Source: Nostoc favosum CHAB5714
GTDB taxonomy: Bacteria; Cyanobacteriota; Cyanobacteriia; Cyanobacteriales; Nostocaceae
DNA length: 64,000 bases
Assembly (NCBI RefSeq): GCF_020829495.1
Contig: NZ_JAIVFQ010000002.1
Location: forward strand, 1-64,000
Direction: 5' to 3'
The stretch's first letter is position 1, and each line of letters opens with the position of its first letter. The position numbers and the translations under genes were made by a program. This document shows, in pieces, positions 32,014 through 41,966 of the stretch. The notes beneath the pieces are model-generated. The model saw only the letters and a program-made list of their open reading frames with translations, searched no databases and was not told the origin of the DNA.

Positions 32014-33405
32014 CTATCTTCCTACCCCTACATATTGGAATCCAGCCCGTATCATTGCTTCGGGGTCAAGGAAGTTACGACCGTCGATGATAACGGGGTG
32101 GGCCATCAATTTTGCCATCTTCACGTAGTCGAGAGTGCTGAACTGCTGCCATTCAGTGACGAGTACCAATGCATCGCAGCCATCAGCTAGTCTTTCGGCA
32201 TCTGTTTCTACTAGCACACCAGAAAGACCATGACGCATACCTGTTTGGGAAACAATGGGGTCGTAGGCTTTAACTTTGGCTCCTAGTCGGTTTAGTTGTT
32301 CAATTAAGTTGAGTGCTGGAGCATCGCGCATATCATCAGTATCAGGCTTGAAGGTCAGTCCGAGTAGTCCGACTGTTTTGCCTTTGAGAATTTTCAGAAC
32401 TTGTTGGAGTTTTTCCAAAGCAATCAATCGCTGGCGTTCGTTGACACTGACAGCAGATTTCAGTAGCTGGGCTTCATAGCCATAATCATCAGCAGTGTGA
32501 ATCAGGGCGGAGACATCTTTGGGAAAACAAGAACCACCCCAACCAATACCAGCTTGTAAAAATTTGTTACCAATACGGGAGTCTAGACCGATACCTTTGG
32601 CTACTTGGGTGACATCAGCACCGACGCGATCGCAAATATTAGCAACTTCGTTAATAAAACTAATCTTAGTGGCTAAAAAAGCATTAGCGGCGTATTTAAT
32701 CATCTCCGCCGAACTCAGGTCTGTTGCCAAAATTGGCACAGGGGGTAAAGATTGATCGTCAGCGTACTTGCGTTCTACAATTGGGGCATAAAGTTGTCGC
32801 ATTAAGGCTACTGCTCTTTGACTATTGCCTCCTAGTACAATGCGATCGGGGTTGAAGGTGTCGTGAACTGCCGAACCTTCGCGCAAAAACTCTGGATTGC
32901 TGATTACATCAAACTCGGCTGCAAACTCAGGTAATTTCTCATCACTCGGCACCCCACCTGCGGGTACTAATGTTTTCTGCCGTTCAGCAACACCATCTAG
33001 AACAAGCATCCGCACCCAGTCACCTGAGCCAATGGGTACTGTAGATTTATTCACTATGACTTTATAACCACCATTGAGATTTTCACCAATCCCACGGGCT
33101 ACAGCTTCAACATAACGAGTATCACTTTCACCAGTGGGTAAAGGTGGCGTTCCCACAGCAATAAACAGAATTTCGCCGTGGGAAACTCCAGCAGCGAGAT
33201 CGCTAGTAAAATGAATTTTCTCTGTTTGAATGGCAGACTGGATAATTTCTGAAAGTCCCGGCTCAAAAATTGGGGACTGCCCAGACTTCATTAACTTAAC
33301 TTTTTCTTCGTTGTTGTCTACGCAAATTACATCATGCCCAATATGAGCCAAGCAAGCACCTGTAACTAAACCAACGTAACCAGTACCAATCACGCAAACA
33401 CGCAT
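32014..33405 (-). CDS. ugd: UDP-glucose 6-dehydrogenase
   Basis: 463 residues. Rossmann motif GTGYVGLVTGACLA at residue 7. Substrate-binding segments are VNKSTVPIGSGDWV and NPEFLREGSAVHD. The catalytic Cys lies in GWGGSCFPKDVSALI, and the C-terminal domain has GLTFKPDTDDMRDAPALNLI. It oxidises UDP-glucose twice with NAD to UDP-glucuronate. The next gene upstream (33645-34595) decarboxylates UDP-glucuronate, so the pair makes UDP-xylose for extracellular polysaccharide or glycolipid synthesis. The 240-base gap between them may contain a separate promoter. Confidence 0.94.
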   Translation of the reverse strand: MRVCVIGTGYVGLVTGACLAHIGHDVICVDNNEEKVKLMKSGQSPIFEPGLSEIIQSAIQTEKIHFTSDLAAGVSHGEILFIAVGTPPLPTGESDTRYVEAVARGIGENLNGGYKVIVNKSTVPIGSGDWVRMLVLDGVAERQKTLVPAGGVPSDEKLPEFAAEFDVISNPEFLREGSAVHDTFNPDRIVLGGNSQRAVALMRQLYAPIVERKYADDQSLPPVPILATDLSSAEMIKYAANAFLATKISFINEVANICDRVGADVTQVAKGIGLDSRIGNKFLQAGIGWGGSCFPKDVSALIHTADDYGYEAQLLKSAVSVNERQRLIALEKLQQVLKILKGKTVGLLGLTFKPDTDDMRDAPALNLIEQLNRLGAKVKAYDPIVSQTGMRHGLSGVLVETDAERLADGCDALVLVTEWQQFSTLDYVKMAKLMAHPVIIDGRNFLDPEAMIRAGFQYVGVGR

Positions 33406-33644
33406 TTTTTAACTCCTCACTTTTTTGGGGTTAGTCTTTAAAAAGAAGTATCAAGATGAGACTTAAACACTGGCAGTCAACTCAGCCACCAAGCATACTA
33501 GTACAGCGCTGCGTAAATCAAGCTACCATTTTAAAACTTGCAAAAAGCTTGATATACAAAACTTTTGACTTTTGACTTCGCCTTGCGGAACTAGCTACCG
33601 ATAAGGTGAGCCTGGATGAAATTTAGAGCAACGCTAGGTGCTGC

Positions 33645-34595
33645 TTAGGTGGTTGAATTATTTTCATCGCTTTGAATGCGATCACGAAAATCTTCTATTG
33701 TTAGTTTTAACCCCTCTTGCAGAGGAATAGTCGGTTCCCAATTTAACCAAGTTTTTGCCTTTGTGATATCAGGTTGGCGACGCCGGGGATCGTCCGAAGG
33801 TAGTGGCTCGAATTTAATCTGTGCGTCTGGGTTAATCATATTTTGCACTGCTTGTGCCAATTGCAAAATCGTATATTCACCAGGATTTCCCAGATTTACT
33901 GGCCCTATGTAATCGCTATTCATTAGGCGAATGAATCCTTCGACTAAATCGGAAACATAGCAGAAACTACGAGTTTGTGAACCATCACCGTAAACGGTTA
34001 AAGGATTACCCCGCAAGGCTTGAACTATAAAGTTGCTCACCACCCGGCCATCATTTTCTAACATTCTCGGCCCGTAGGTGTTAAATATCCGAACAACTCG
34101 AATATCAACTTTATTTTGCCTATAGTAATCAAATGCTAGAGTCTCAGCAATTCTTTTACCTTCGTCGTAGCATGAACGTATCCCAATGGGATTAACGCTA
34201 CCCCGATACTCTTCGGGTTGGGGATGAACTTCTGGATCACCGTATACTTCACTGGTTGAAGCCAAGAAAAACCTAGCTTTCACACGTTTAGCCAGCCCCA
34301 ACATATTGAGTGTTCCCATCACGTTAGTTTTAACGGTTTTAACTGGGTTGTACTGGTAATGTACTGGTGAAGCAGGACAAGCTAAATGATAAATTTGATC
34401 CACTTCTAACCGAATTGGTTCGGTAATATCGTGGCGGATCAGTTCAAAGTACGGATGACCTAACCATTTAAGGATGTTCCGTTTGTGACCAGTGTAAAAA
34501 TTATCCAAGCATATTAATTCATGCCCATCATTCATTAGTCGGTCGATGAGATGGGAACCAATAAACCCAGCACCACCCGTCACCAAAATTCTCAT
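33645..34595 (-). CDS. UDP-glucuronate decarboxylase (UDP-xylose synthase)
   Basis: 316 residues, extended SDR family. N-terminal NAD motif [14 protein letters not shown]. The catalytic Tyr-x-x-x-Lys lies in [14 protein letters not shown], with its Ser/Thr in [15 protein letters not shown]. The sequence [20 protein letters not shown] is characteristic of UXS-type enzymes rather than galactose epimerases. It converts UDP-glucuronate to UDP-xylose. It lies just upstream of ugd in the same direction, giving the two consecutive steps of one pathway. Confidence 0.9.
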   Translation of the reverse strand: MRILVTGGAGFIGSHLIDRLMNDGHELICLDNFYTGHKRNILKWLGHPYFELIRHDITEPIRLEVDQIYHLACPASPVHYQYNPVKTVKTNVMGTLNMLGLAKRVKARFFLASTSEVYGDPEVHPQPEEYRGSVNPIGIRSCYDEGKRIAETLAFDYYRQNKVDIRVVRIFNTYGPRMLENDGRVVSNFIVQALRGNPLTVYGDGSQTRSFCYVSDLVEGFIRLMNSDYIGPVNLGNPGEYTILQLAQAVQNMINPDAQIKFEPLPSDDPRRRQPDITKAKTWLNWEPTIPLQEGLKLTIEDFRDRIQSDENNSTT

Positions 34596-34938
34596 AGTTT
34601 CCCAGTTACTTACAAATATTTTCAGTAGCTATTGCACTTACTTTTAGATTACCCAGGTTGGGTACAAAAATACAAAACGAAAAAAAGAACAATGTTCAAG
34701 CAAAAAGTCTTGTTGAATTTACCTATTTTTCTACGGTTATAGTTTTATTATTTTTTACTTGCTTCCTTAATAATTTAACTAGTAAAATAACAAAAATTGT
34801 CAGTCTTCCACCTAAAGTTCATCAAATCTTCAACAATATAAAGTGTTTTTACGGCTACTACTGTTTTCAATTGGATGTAGGAATAGGTTGACACTTTCCA
34901 CAGTTTAAGGGATTACAATTACCCATATTTGCTTCATA
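34596..34938. other. Intergenic, nothing recognised
   Basis: 343 AT-rich bases upstream of the UXS gene and downstream of the antiporter gene, both leftward. The open frame 34658-34891 (plus) has a composition like random AT-rich DNA and no ribosome binding site. The UXS promoter should lie near 34600-34680. Confidence 0.4.
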
Positions 34939-37080
34939 TCATACAGCAGAGGTAATGCTAGTAACCGTCTTAGACATAACTAAATTTGTGGTTTGAGTGC
35001 GTTGCGGTTCTCCAAGCATGACAATGGAGCAGGTGAGTTGTCTGGCTAACTGAGTTGTGACATCGCTAATGGCTAACCCTCCAGGGCTGGTACGATTACG
35101 TATAAAAGGTAAAACTACTAGATCATATAATCGTGCTGCCTGCAAAATTGCTTGAGCAACATTTTCATGAGCGATAATTTGAATTTCTGGGGCATTGGTC
35201 AAAGCCAATTTAGATACCAATAGGGAGAGATGCGATCGCCTCCAAGCAATTTTACTAGAACTAGTGCGGCGATCGCACACATTCAGTACAGTAATGTGGC
35301 TCTGATTTGCCTCTGCCAGCATCTGGGCAAATTGTACAGGCTGTAATGTAGGTGCTGTTAAGTTTTCTACTGGTACTAAGATACGCTGAATTTTTTTCGG
35401 TGATTCTACTAGACGTGTTACCGCGACTGGACAATGGGATGCCCAAAGCACACCATCAATCACATTCCCAAATAAACGCGCTCGCAACCCAGTCCGTTTA
35501 CCCCAACCCATAACGATTAAATTAGCCTTTTGTTCACGAGCCGCTCTGCTTATTCCTTGAGCAAACGCATCATCAATTCGCAGCATTGGCTCTGCGGCCA
35601 CGCCCAATACTCGACTGTGTACCGTGGCTTTGGTTAATAATTGCTCACTCCGTTGTAGAGACGCTTCTAACTGCGGTGCATCCATTTGAGCAGTGGCATT
35701 AGCGATCGCAAGCGGTATAATTTTGCCCTTAGACTGACGCGCTAATAATGCCGCCATTTCAATCAAATACTGCTCGGTGTGAGGATTATAGACAGGTACG
35801 ACTATAGTAAAAGCACTGTCTGTCCCTGGTGCGTTTTGGTCAGGTAGGGGGGGGGCTGGCTCTCCGGCGGTTGCGGAATTCAAACCAACAGCTATTCTAC
35901 TAGTGAGCAACGGCCCCAAGGTTGATGTGACAACCATTAAGACAATGACGCTGTGTAATACTTCTAGTGGCAGCAACCCAGCCCGGTATCCCACTAACGT
36001 TGCTGCTAACGTTGTACCAACCTGGGGAAGTGATAGCGACCAGATGGTTAGCATTTCTTGCCACTTATAGCGGTAAACCAGTTTTGTGAAAAAAGCTGCA
36101 ATCAATTTACTGGCAATCAAACCGACTATCATCAACAGCGTTAACTTGAGCGTGTCTAGGTTGTTCACAAAGGCGGGTAGATTGATCGTTAAGCCAAGGT
36201 CAACAAAGAAAATCGGAATGAATAGCACACTGCCAATAAATACCACCTTTTCTTTGACTGGGCCTTCCCCTACAGCTTCATTTACCGCGAAACCCGCTAA
36301 AAAGGCACCAACAATTTTCTCTATCCCAATCAATTGAGCGCCCACAGCCGCCAGAAACACAGAAAGCAACACAAACAAAAACTTGTTTCCTTCGTCGTCT
36401 CCAGACCGTTTGAAAAATTCTTTGCCTGCCCAATCAAAGCCTGTGACAACGGCTACAGAGTAAATAATTAACCAACCCGACAAGGTGAGTAGTTTAGCAA
36501 AGCTGAATGCTCCAGCATCAGCGACGGCTACACAAAGGGCTAAGATAAGTACTGCGCCAATATCTGTAAAAATCTTAGCTCCAATGGTGACCGTAACAGC
36601 TTCGTTGTTGACCACTCCCAAACGGCTGATTATGGGATATGCCAAAAGAGTATAGGAAGCGAATAAAGAGCCAATTAATATTGAAGTATTCCAGCCATAG
36701 CCTAAAATCAGCCCTACTAAAGTTCCCATCACCAGGGGTAGAGTGAAAGTTAAGCTAGCAAACCCGAAGGCACGACTTTTTTGCCGGCGAAACTGTTCTA
36801 GATCAACTTCTAGCCCTGCGACAAACAGCAAGTAAATTAACCCAATGTCTGATAGCAGGTTAATCATCGGCGAGTCCGACTGAAATAGATTCCAGCCTGA
36901 GGGCCCGAGTACTAGCCCTGAGAAAAGCAAACCCACTAATCCTGGTAATCTTAGCCGCTCAAACATGATGGGTATAACTAAGATAACCACCAGCAAAATA
37001 GCAAAGGGAACAATTGGTTCCTTGCCAAGAACTTCGGAAGTTGGCTCCAGAGCAAGAACTTGTGATATGAGTTCCATCAT
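34939..37080 (-). CDS. CPA2-type Na+(K+)/H+ antiporter with C-terminal universal-stress domains
   Basis: 713 residues. About 12 membrane helices (residues 20-400) form a Na_H_exchanger fold with the GLLFSGLVLGPSGWNLF motif, VFIGSVLFIPIFFVDLGLTI and the ion-site segment ELEVDLEQFRR-like (here AGLEVDLEQFRRQK). From about 415 on come two UspA-like domains, the first with GMGWGKRTGLRARLFGNVID and HCPVAVTRL, the second with RILVPVENLTAPTLQPVQFA. These may bind nucleotide and regulate transport. The protein adjusts cytoplasmic pH or cation balance at the plasma or thylakoid membrane. The ion cannot be assigned. It is a single gene. Confidence 0.85.
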   Translation of the reverse strand: MMELISQVLALEPTSEVLGKEPIVPFAILLVVILVIPIMFERLRLPGLVGLLFSGLVLGPSGWNLFQSDSPMINLLSDIGLIYLLFVAGLEVDLEQFRRQKSRAFGFASLTFTLPLVMGTLVGLILGYGWNTSILIGSLFASYTLLAYPIISRLGVVNNEAVTVTIGAKIFTDIGAVLILALCVAVADAGAFSFAKLLTLSGWLIIYSVAVVTGFDWAGKEFFKRSGDDEGNKFLFVLLSVFLAAVGAQLIGIEKIVGAFLAGFAVNEAVGEGPVKEKVVFIGSVLFIPIFFVDLGLTINLPAFVNNLDTLKLTLLMIVGLIASKLIAAFFTKLVYRYKWQEMLTIWSLSLPQVGTTLAATLVGYRAGLLPLEVLHSVIVLMVVTSTLGPLLTSRIAVGLNSATAGEPAPPLPDQNAPGTDSAFTIVVPVYNPHTEQYLIEMAALLARQSKGKIIPLAIANATAQMDAPQLEASLQRSEQLLTKATVHSRVLGVAAEPMLRIDDAFAQGISRAAREQKANLIVMGWGKRTGLRARLFGNVIDGVLWASHCPVAVTRLVESPKKIQRILVPVENLTAPTLQPVQFAQMLAEANQSHITVLNVCDRRTSSSKIAWRRSHLSLLVSKLALTNAPEIQIIAHENVAQAILQAARLYDLVVLPFIRNRTSPGGLAISDVTTQLARQLTCSIVMLGEPQRTQTTNLVMSKTVTSITSAV

Positions 37081-37230
37081 GTAGGAATTGAAGGGGCTAT
37101 GGTAAAACGCGATTACCTTGGGGCGATCGCTTAATCGATATAAATAGATAGAGAAGCCACCTGAGCAAAAATCAAATAAATCAAATATATTAACTTACAC
37201 TAACTAGGCAATTGTCTCAGAACTAACTAC

Positions 37231-37887
37231 CTACGGATGGATTTGACTTAAAATGAACCGCAAGCGATCGTAGTCGTCTTTAAGTAGCACACTCAAGCTA
37301 CGTCCAGCTTTAATTAGCCATTCTCGGTCAGCTTTGCGTAACTGGTATATATCTCGAATGGCAGCTGCGGTCAAAGACTCTACTGGCGCACCGTTAATAC
37401 AAAGGAGTGTCCGCAAAAAATCTAGTTCTTCAGTAAATTTAATGATTGCTTCTGGTTCGCACCGATAAACAGCTTGATGAATTTGCGGGGGACGGGGTGG
37501 TAGATACTGATATATTCTTTGGTTATAACCTCGATTCTGGGAAGATTGCTCAAATCCCACGATCACAGATCGAAATTCTGTTCTGAGCATGGCAAATATC
37601 TGGGGTTGTTCTTCGCGTAAGTCTTGCAAAGACAACCCCAAAGCTCTAGCCCGGTGTACGGAATCTATGGGCATAGTTGTGGCATAATATACCACAGCAT
37701 AAACTTGATTGCCCGATTCTTCATCTACAGAACAGACCCAGCTACCAAAGGGTGGCATAGAGGGAAAGCTCAAATCTGGTGGTTCCAAACACTGAGCTAA
37801 AAATTCAGTACTAGTGGTTTCAATCACCTCCGCAATGTGGTTGGGATGGCGATCGTCAGTAGCAAACTGTGGTAGGGGGAGGCGCAT
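37231..37887 (-). CDS. Conserved cyanobacterial HAS-barrel-type protein
   Basis: 218 residues, soluble. The N-terminal half (about 1-110, ending RSVIVGFEQS) has the small-barrel look of HAS-barrel proteins: AEVIETTSTEFLAQCLEPPD and FGSWVCSVDEESGNQVYAVV. The C-terminal half is helical (AAAIRDIYQLRKADREWLIK, LLKDDYDRLRFILSQIHP). Proteins of this kind are conserved across cyanobacteria with no settled function. It lies upstream of ndhO and rodA in the same direction, with repeat-filled spacers between. Confidence 0.6.
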   Translation of the reverse strand: MRLPLPQFATDDRHPNHIAEVIETTSTEFLAQCLEPPDLSFPSMPPFGSWVCSVDEESGNQVYAVVYYATTMPIDSVHRARALGLSLQDLREEQPQIFAMLRTEFRSVIVGFEQSSQNRGYNQRIYQYLPPRPPQIHQAVYRCEPEAIIKFTEELDFLRTLLCINGAPVESLTAAAIRDIYQLRKADREWLIKAGRSLSVLLKDDYDRLRFILSQIHP

Positions 37888-38020
37888 GGGAGTGCTGAGT
37901 TAGGAGTTAAGAGTTAGGAGTGATGAGTTAAGAGTGAGGAGTGATGAGTTGAAGAATCATAATTCCTAACTCCTAACTTCTCACTCCTAACTAATCTCAC
38001 TCCTAACTCCTAACTAAATA
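37888..38020. repeat. TTAGGAGTTAAGAG-type short tandem repeats
   Basis: About 100 bases of GAGTTAGGAGTTAAGAG-type units on the left are mirrored by their complement (CCTAACTCCTAACT) on the right, so the spacer can fold into a long imperfect hairpin between ndhO and the HAS-barrel gene. Confidence 0.75.
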
Positions 38021-38218
38021 TTATTTGGCTTTTTTACGTCCGGCTGTGGTTTCTACGAGTTCCAATTCGCTCAGACGAAAGGTAACTAATTTATCCCAGT
38101 TACCACCCTCAAATAATACGGCTACTTTGCCATCGGTCAGTCGTTGCACGAGTCCTTCGTAGCGATAATAGGTATCTGCGGGATTCTTGACGCGAACAGT
38201 TGCTCCAGGCAGAATCAT
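38021..38218 (-). CDS. ndhO: NAD(P)H-quinone oxidoreductase subunit O
   Basis: 65 residues. The sequence [20 protein letters not shown] followed by [20 protein letters not shown] and ELELVET is typical of NdhO, a small SH3-like peripheral subunit on the cytoplasmic arm of photosynthetic complex I (NDH-1). It modulates ferredoxin-dependent electron entry and cyclic flow. The length is close to the usual 70-75 residues. The ATG follows an AAGGAAACAAGCG stretch. It stands between repeat-rich spacers, likely as a single gene. Confidence 0.9.
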   Translation of the reverse strand: MILPGATVRVKNPADTYYRYEGLVQRLTDGKVAVLFEGGNWDKLVTFRLSELELVETTAGRKKAK

Positions 38219-38319
38219 GTTTTTAGCCTCGCTTGTTTCCTTTTAATAGCTTAATACTTCTTATTAGTCATTTGCCCTTGGCTCTTACAAATGACAAATG
38301 ACTAATGACTAATGACGAA

Positions 38320-39633
38320 TCAATAATACTTCTGCCTTTGGCGAAAATTTGCTACTGATTCTACTATTCCCAAGGAAATGAAGTTGGTCAGCATAGCAGA
38401 ACGCCCGTAACTCATCCAAGGTAGCGGGATTCCTGCCACAGGCGCTAAACCAACTGTCATGCCAACGTTGACAATTAGCTGAAATACAATCATAGACAAA
38501 ACCCCAATAGCCAACAAGGAACCAAAGTTATCTTTGGCGGTTTGGGCAACATGCAGTAGACGGAAGCAAATTAAGCAGAAGACAAACAGCACTACTAAAC
38601 AACCAACAAAACCGAATTCTTCCCCCACTGCGGAAAAAATAAAGTCTGTATGCTGTTCAGGCACGAAATTCAGTTGCGTCATTGGCCCCTTAAACAGACC
38701 CCATCCCCAAATTTCACCAGCACCAATAGCAATGCGAGATTGGATTAAGTGATACCCAGCACCGAGTGGATCGTGATCGGGGTTCATGAATACAGTTAGC
38801 CGATCTTTTTGATACTCTTTCAAAATATGGTTCCAGGCGAAGACTCCTAATTCGCCACCCAGTATATTGAGAGTCCACGCACCAATAGCACCTAAACCAA
38901 ATCGACGCCAGGGAAGAGTTTGCCAGCCCACAATAGCCATCGCAAATGACCAAACTATTCCTAATGGGCCAAAAGATAGTTCTTTGAATAAAACTATCGG
39001 CTCTGATAAAGGCCAAGATATACTAAACAAAATGGCGGCAACCACAGGAGAAATCATCAGAATTAACCAGCCTGGGTTAGCATTTGCCCAGTAAAGCATT
39101 CCTAAGACGATCGCACCAAATACCAGTGATGTTGCTAAATCTGGCTGCAAAAATACCAGTCCCCAAGGTATAGCAGTGATTGCCAGAACGCGGAAAACAC
39201 CTTCGAGGGTAGAAGCAGTGCGCCTGTGTAGCAAAGCTGCTAAGGTGATGATCATGCCGATTTTGGCAAATTCTGAGGGTTGCACGTTAAAGCCGGCAAT
39301 ACTAATCCACCTCTGTGCCCCTTTAGCGCTAGTACCAGCAATCATCACGGCGATTAAGCTGAAGTTCGTTAGTGCATAAGTTACCCAGTGCCACTGCATC
39401 AAGAGTTCATAACGGACGCGAGCTAAAAACAGGGCTACAAGCACGCCGATACCTGCTACCATCCAGTGCCACCACCAGTCAGTTACTGGCTGCTTCAGTT
39501 CCGTACTGAGAATCATCAGGCCGCCAAAGATACTGATAACAATCGGCAAACAAAATAGTAGCCAATCTACATTCTGCCAGGGCTTAACCCAAGACTTCCA
39601 GCGAATTTTGGGGAGCGATCGTTTTAACAACAT
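38320..39633 (-). CDS. rodA: RodA, SEDS-family peptidoglycan glycosyltransferase
   Basis: 437 residues with about ten membrane helices. SEDS landmarks are the IAGFNVQPSEFAKIGMIITL motif, the LVFLQPDLATSLVF segment carrying the essential Asp in QPDL, HLIQSRIAIGAGEIWGWG, and the C-terminal GLAPVAGIPLPWMSYGRSAM. RodA polymerises lipid II during lateral wall growth, with a class B PBP as partner (not in this window). It lies downstream of the leftward mrp gene, separated by a repeat-filled spacer. Confidence 0.92.
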   Translation of the reverse strand: MLLKRSLPKIRWKSWVKPWQNVDWLLFCLPIVISIFGGLMILSTELKQPVTDWWWHWMVAGIGVLVALFLARVRYELLMQWHWVTYALTNFSLIAVMIAGTSAKGAQRWISIAGFNVQPSEFAKIGMIITLAALLHRRTASTLEGVFRVLAITAIPWGLVFLQPDLATSLVFGAIVLGMLYWANANPGWLILMISPVVAAILFSISWPLSEPIVLFKELSFGPLGIVWSFAMAIVGWQTLPWRRFGLGAIGAWTLNILGGELGVFAWNHILKEYQKDRLTVFMNPDHDPLGAGYHLIQSRIAIGAGEIWGWGLFKGPMTQLNFVPEQHTDFIFSAVGEEFGFVGCLVVLFVFCLICFRLLHVAQTAKDNFGSLLAIGVLSMIVFQLIVNVGMTVGLAPVAGIPLPWMSYGRSAMLTNFISLGIVESVANFRQRQKYY

Positions 39634-39660
39634 TGTGTAAGTTTAGACTTTAGCTTTAAT

Positions 39661-39790
39661 TGTTGGGAATTGGGAATTGGGGATTGCGAATTGGGAATTG
39701 GGCATTGGTTATTTCCCCTCTACTTCCCCTGCTTCCCCTGCTCCCCCTGCTCCCTCATCTCCCTCATCTCCCTCATCTCCCTTATCCCCA
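39661..39790. repeat. Short tandem repeats (GGGAATT and CCCCTGCT/CCCTCATCT units)
   Basis: TTGGGAATTGGGGATT-type units are followed by CCCCTGCTTCCCCTGCTCC and four CCCTCATCT units. Low-complexity spacer between mrp and rodA. Confidence 0.8.
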
Positions 39791-39850
39791 ATCCCCAGTA
39801 CCTAGTATTCCCAAGCTATAGCCCAGGAAGAAGATAGAAATTAAAATTAA

Positions 39851-40921
39851 TTATGTCAGGGCAGCAACTGATACTTTACCAGCAATGGTAAGAGCGATCG
39901 CTGTTAATGCTTTTGCCGAAGCTGAATCTGGATCACCAACAACTATTGGCACACCACTGTCACCGCCAACTCGTGTGGAAATTTCTAGCGGTACGCACCC
40001 CAAAAGTGGTACTCCCAATTCGGCAGCTGTTTTAGAGCCACCACCGGAACCAAATATGTCATACTGCTTATCTGGTTGATCGGGGGGTATAAAATAGCTC
40101 ATATTTTCCACAATCCCTAATACCGGGACATTCATCTGCTGGAACATCCGCAATCCCTTGCGAGAATCTAACAGGGCTACAGTTTGCGGCGTGGTGACAA
40201 TTACTGCCCCTGCCATCGGCACTGCTTGGGTTAAAGTTAACTGAGCATCTCCGGTTCCTGGTGGCATATCTACAATCAAATAGTCCAGTTCTCCCCATTG
40301 CACTTGATAGAGAAACTGGCGAATTACACCATTGAGCATAGGCCCCCGCCAAATTACTGGCTGATCCCGGTCAATCAAAAAGCCCATTGAAACTAATTTG
40401 ACGCCGTGATTAAAAGCAGGTTCCAGGATGTCACCTGTTTCACTGGAACGCACAGTAATTTGGGCATCAGCCAGTCCCAGCATGGTGGGGTCATTAGGGC
40501 CGTAAATATCAGCATCTAGCAAACCGACTTTCGCCCCAGTTTGAGCTAGAGCCACTGCTACATTCACCGCCACCGTGCTTTTACCAACGCCACCTTTGCC
40601 ACTGGAAACAGCAATGATATTTTTCACCCCAGAAATACCAGTGCGGTCAGGTAAACTTTTTTGTTGCGGTGTTTCTGCCGTCACTTCTATACTTACATCT
40701 GTAACACCTGAGAGTTTTTTGACCGCTTTCTTACAATCTTCGACAATAAATTCACGTAAAGGACAGGCAGGAGTGGTCAACACCAAAGTGAAACTAACCT
40801 TGCCACCGTCAATTTTTACGTTGCGAATCATATTCAGTTCCACCAGACTTTTGCGGAGTTCTGGGTCTTCTACTGGTCGCAACACTTCTAAGACAGAGTG
40901 AGAATCGAGGACATCGTACAT
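39851..40921 (-). CDS. mrp: Mrp/ApbC-type iron-sulfur carrier P-loop ATPase
   Basis: 356 residues. The N-terminal MIP18/DUF59 domain (about 1-90) includes DVSIEVTAETP and TTPACPLREFIVEDC. The ParA-like ATPase follows, with deviant Walker A SGKGGVGKSTVAVNVAVAL (about 104-122), GLLDADIYGPNDPTMLG, and YLIVDMPPGTGDAQLTL. The family transfers [4Fe-4S] clusters to apoproteins. The CxxC metal-binding pair of classical ApbC is not evident in this copy, as in many cyanobacterial members. Soluble, single gene. Confidence 0.88.
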   Translation of the reverse strand: MYDVLDSHSVLEVLRPVEDPELRKSLVELNMIRNVKIDGGKVSFTLVLTTPACPLREFIVEDCKKAVKKLSGVTDVSIEVTAETPQQKSLPDRTGISGVKNIIAVSSGKGGVGKSTVAVNVAVALAQTGAKVGLLDADIYGPNDPTMLGLADAQITVRSSETGDILEPAFNHGVKLVSMGFLIDRDQPVIWRGPMLNGVIRQFLYQVQWGELDYLIVDMPPGTGDAQLTLTQAVPMAGAVIVTTPQTVALLDSRKGLRMFQQMNVPVLGIVENMSYFIPPDQPDKQYDIFGSGGGSKTAAELGVPLLGCVPLEISTRVGGDSGVPIVVGDPDSASAKALTAIALTIAGKVSVAALT

Positions 40922-41094
40922 AAAAATTCAAAATTAAAAATGAATAAATACACTTGTGGCGAACATCTTAGCTATTAACTGGATGCTTTCTTAAGTAAGG
41001 TCAGCTTAGTATTTTCACTGTCAATCCCGTAATAAAACTTAGCAAATTGCATTATCACCTAATAGAATCTTAACTTTCTTTGGGTATTGGGAAT

Positions 41095-41228
41095 GGGTAT
41101 TAGTCATTAGTCATTTGTCATTAGTCATTTGTTATTAGGCATAGGTTATTCTCCTTGTCCCCAGTCCCCAGTCCCCAGTCCCAGTCCCCAGTCCCCAGTC
41201 CCCAGTCCCCAGTCCCCAGCCCCCAGTC
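41095..41228. repeat. TCATTAG and CCCCAGT short tandem repeats
   Basis: TAGTCATTAGTCATTTGTC-type units are followed by about ten CCCCAGT heptamers (41160-41228). They run up to the stop codon of the next leftward gene. No spacers of constant length are present, so this is not a CRISPR. Confidence 0.85.
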
Positions 41229-41229
41229 C

Positions 41230-41754
41230 CTAAAAATCCAAACAACTGTCATTAAGGGATTTTTTCTTACCAGATACCGTTGGCAATGCCGTCTTTTCTA
41301 CTGCCTCTACTAAAGACCGTGCTACGCGGTCTGTATAAGGACGGGATAAAGACCAAATTAGGGGCGATAACCAACCCCGTAGTGTTACAGAATAAGACAA
41401 ACAAGTACCACAAACTGTTGACTCTACTTGATAAGTCACCCGTTCCTCTATCCCAGGAATCGCCAGCACTCGGATACTCAGCATCTCCCTGTGATTGACG
41501 CGTTCCACAAAAATTCGGATGGGAATCGGCCAAAAGCGTGTTACAGCATGAAAAATCAATCCTGGCTTGGGTACTAATCCGTAGGGCACGTTAGTACTCT
41601 TAAGTAGTGGATGCCAGGAAACATCTGTTAAGTCAGCAACTTTTTGCCACAGTTCATCTACAGAAGCAGAACTTATCTCTCGATACGTCCGCACCAGAGA
41701 AGCGCAAAACCGACGACGTTTGCGGTGGATGAATTTGGATAACCAACCTTGCAT
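41230..41754 (-). CDS. SRPBCC/START-like lipid-binding-fold protein
   Basis: 174 residues from the ATG at 41752-41754, chosen because AGGAGGAGG lies 8-16 bases upstream; a GTG 24 bases earlier is less likely. The pattern SSASVDELWQKVADLTDVSW, then FVERVNHREMLSIRVLAIPG, then VTYQVESTVCGTCLSYSVTL, and a long C-terminal helix (RPYTDRVARSLVEAVEKTA) fits the polyketide-cyclase/SRPBCC helix-grip fold. Such proteins bind hydrophobic ligands or act as membrane-lipid cargo proteins. The ligand is unknown. Confidence 0.65.
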   Translation of the reverse strand: MQGWLSKFIHRKRRRFCASLVRTYREISSASVDELWQKVADLTDVSWHPLLKSTNVPYGLVPKPGLIFHAVTRFWPIPIRIFVERVNHREMLSIRVLAIPGIEERVTYQVESTVCGTCLSYSVTLRGWLSPLIWSLSRPYTDRVARSLVEAVEKTALPTVSGKKKSLNDSCLDF

Positions 41755-41824
41755 TTTCCTAATCCTCCTCCTAGACACTTTCTGGTAACTCTGGTATTGT
41801 GGGCAACTACGCTCAAACCCTAAT

Positions 41825-41966
41825 AGGACTTACGCAAAACTACACGCGCTCAGGGACAATACCCTGCGGCTACTCCGTTGGAGAACTCGTAGAGTAGCCG
41901 CTTTGCGTCTACATGAATTGCCCTAAGAAGAAAATCAGGGTTTCGACTATTGTTTGCGTAACTCCT
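41825..41966. mobile_element. MITE-like element with AGGA(C/G)TTACGCAAA ends
   Basis: AGGACTTACGCAAA (41825-41838) faces TTTGCGTAACTCCT (41953-41966): 13 of 14 positions pair. The interior contains further palindromic pieces (GGCTACTC...GAGTAGCC near 41869-41900). No coding capacity. It lies in the 570-base spacer between the SRPBCC gene and hemF; the rest of that spacer (41967-42350) is AT-rich with no gene and should hold the hemF promoter. Confidence 0.6.

Noticed and set aside
34658..34891. Plus-strand frame of 77 codons
   Set aside because: Lys/Asn/Phe-rich composition typical of AT-rich noncoding DNA; it lies in the upstream region of the UXS gene.
41160..41228. Regular CCCCAGT repeats considered as a CRISPR
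   Set aside because: Seven-base unit without unique spacers; this is a short tandem repeat. No CRISPR array or cas gene was seen in the window.
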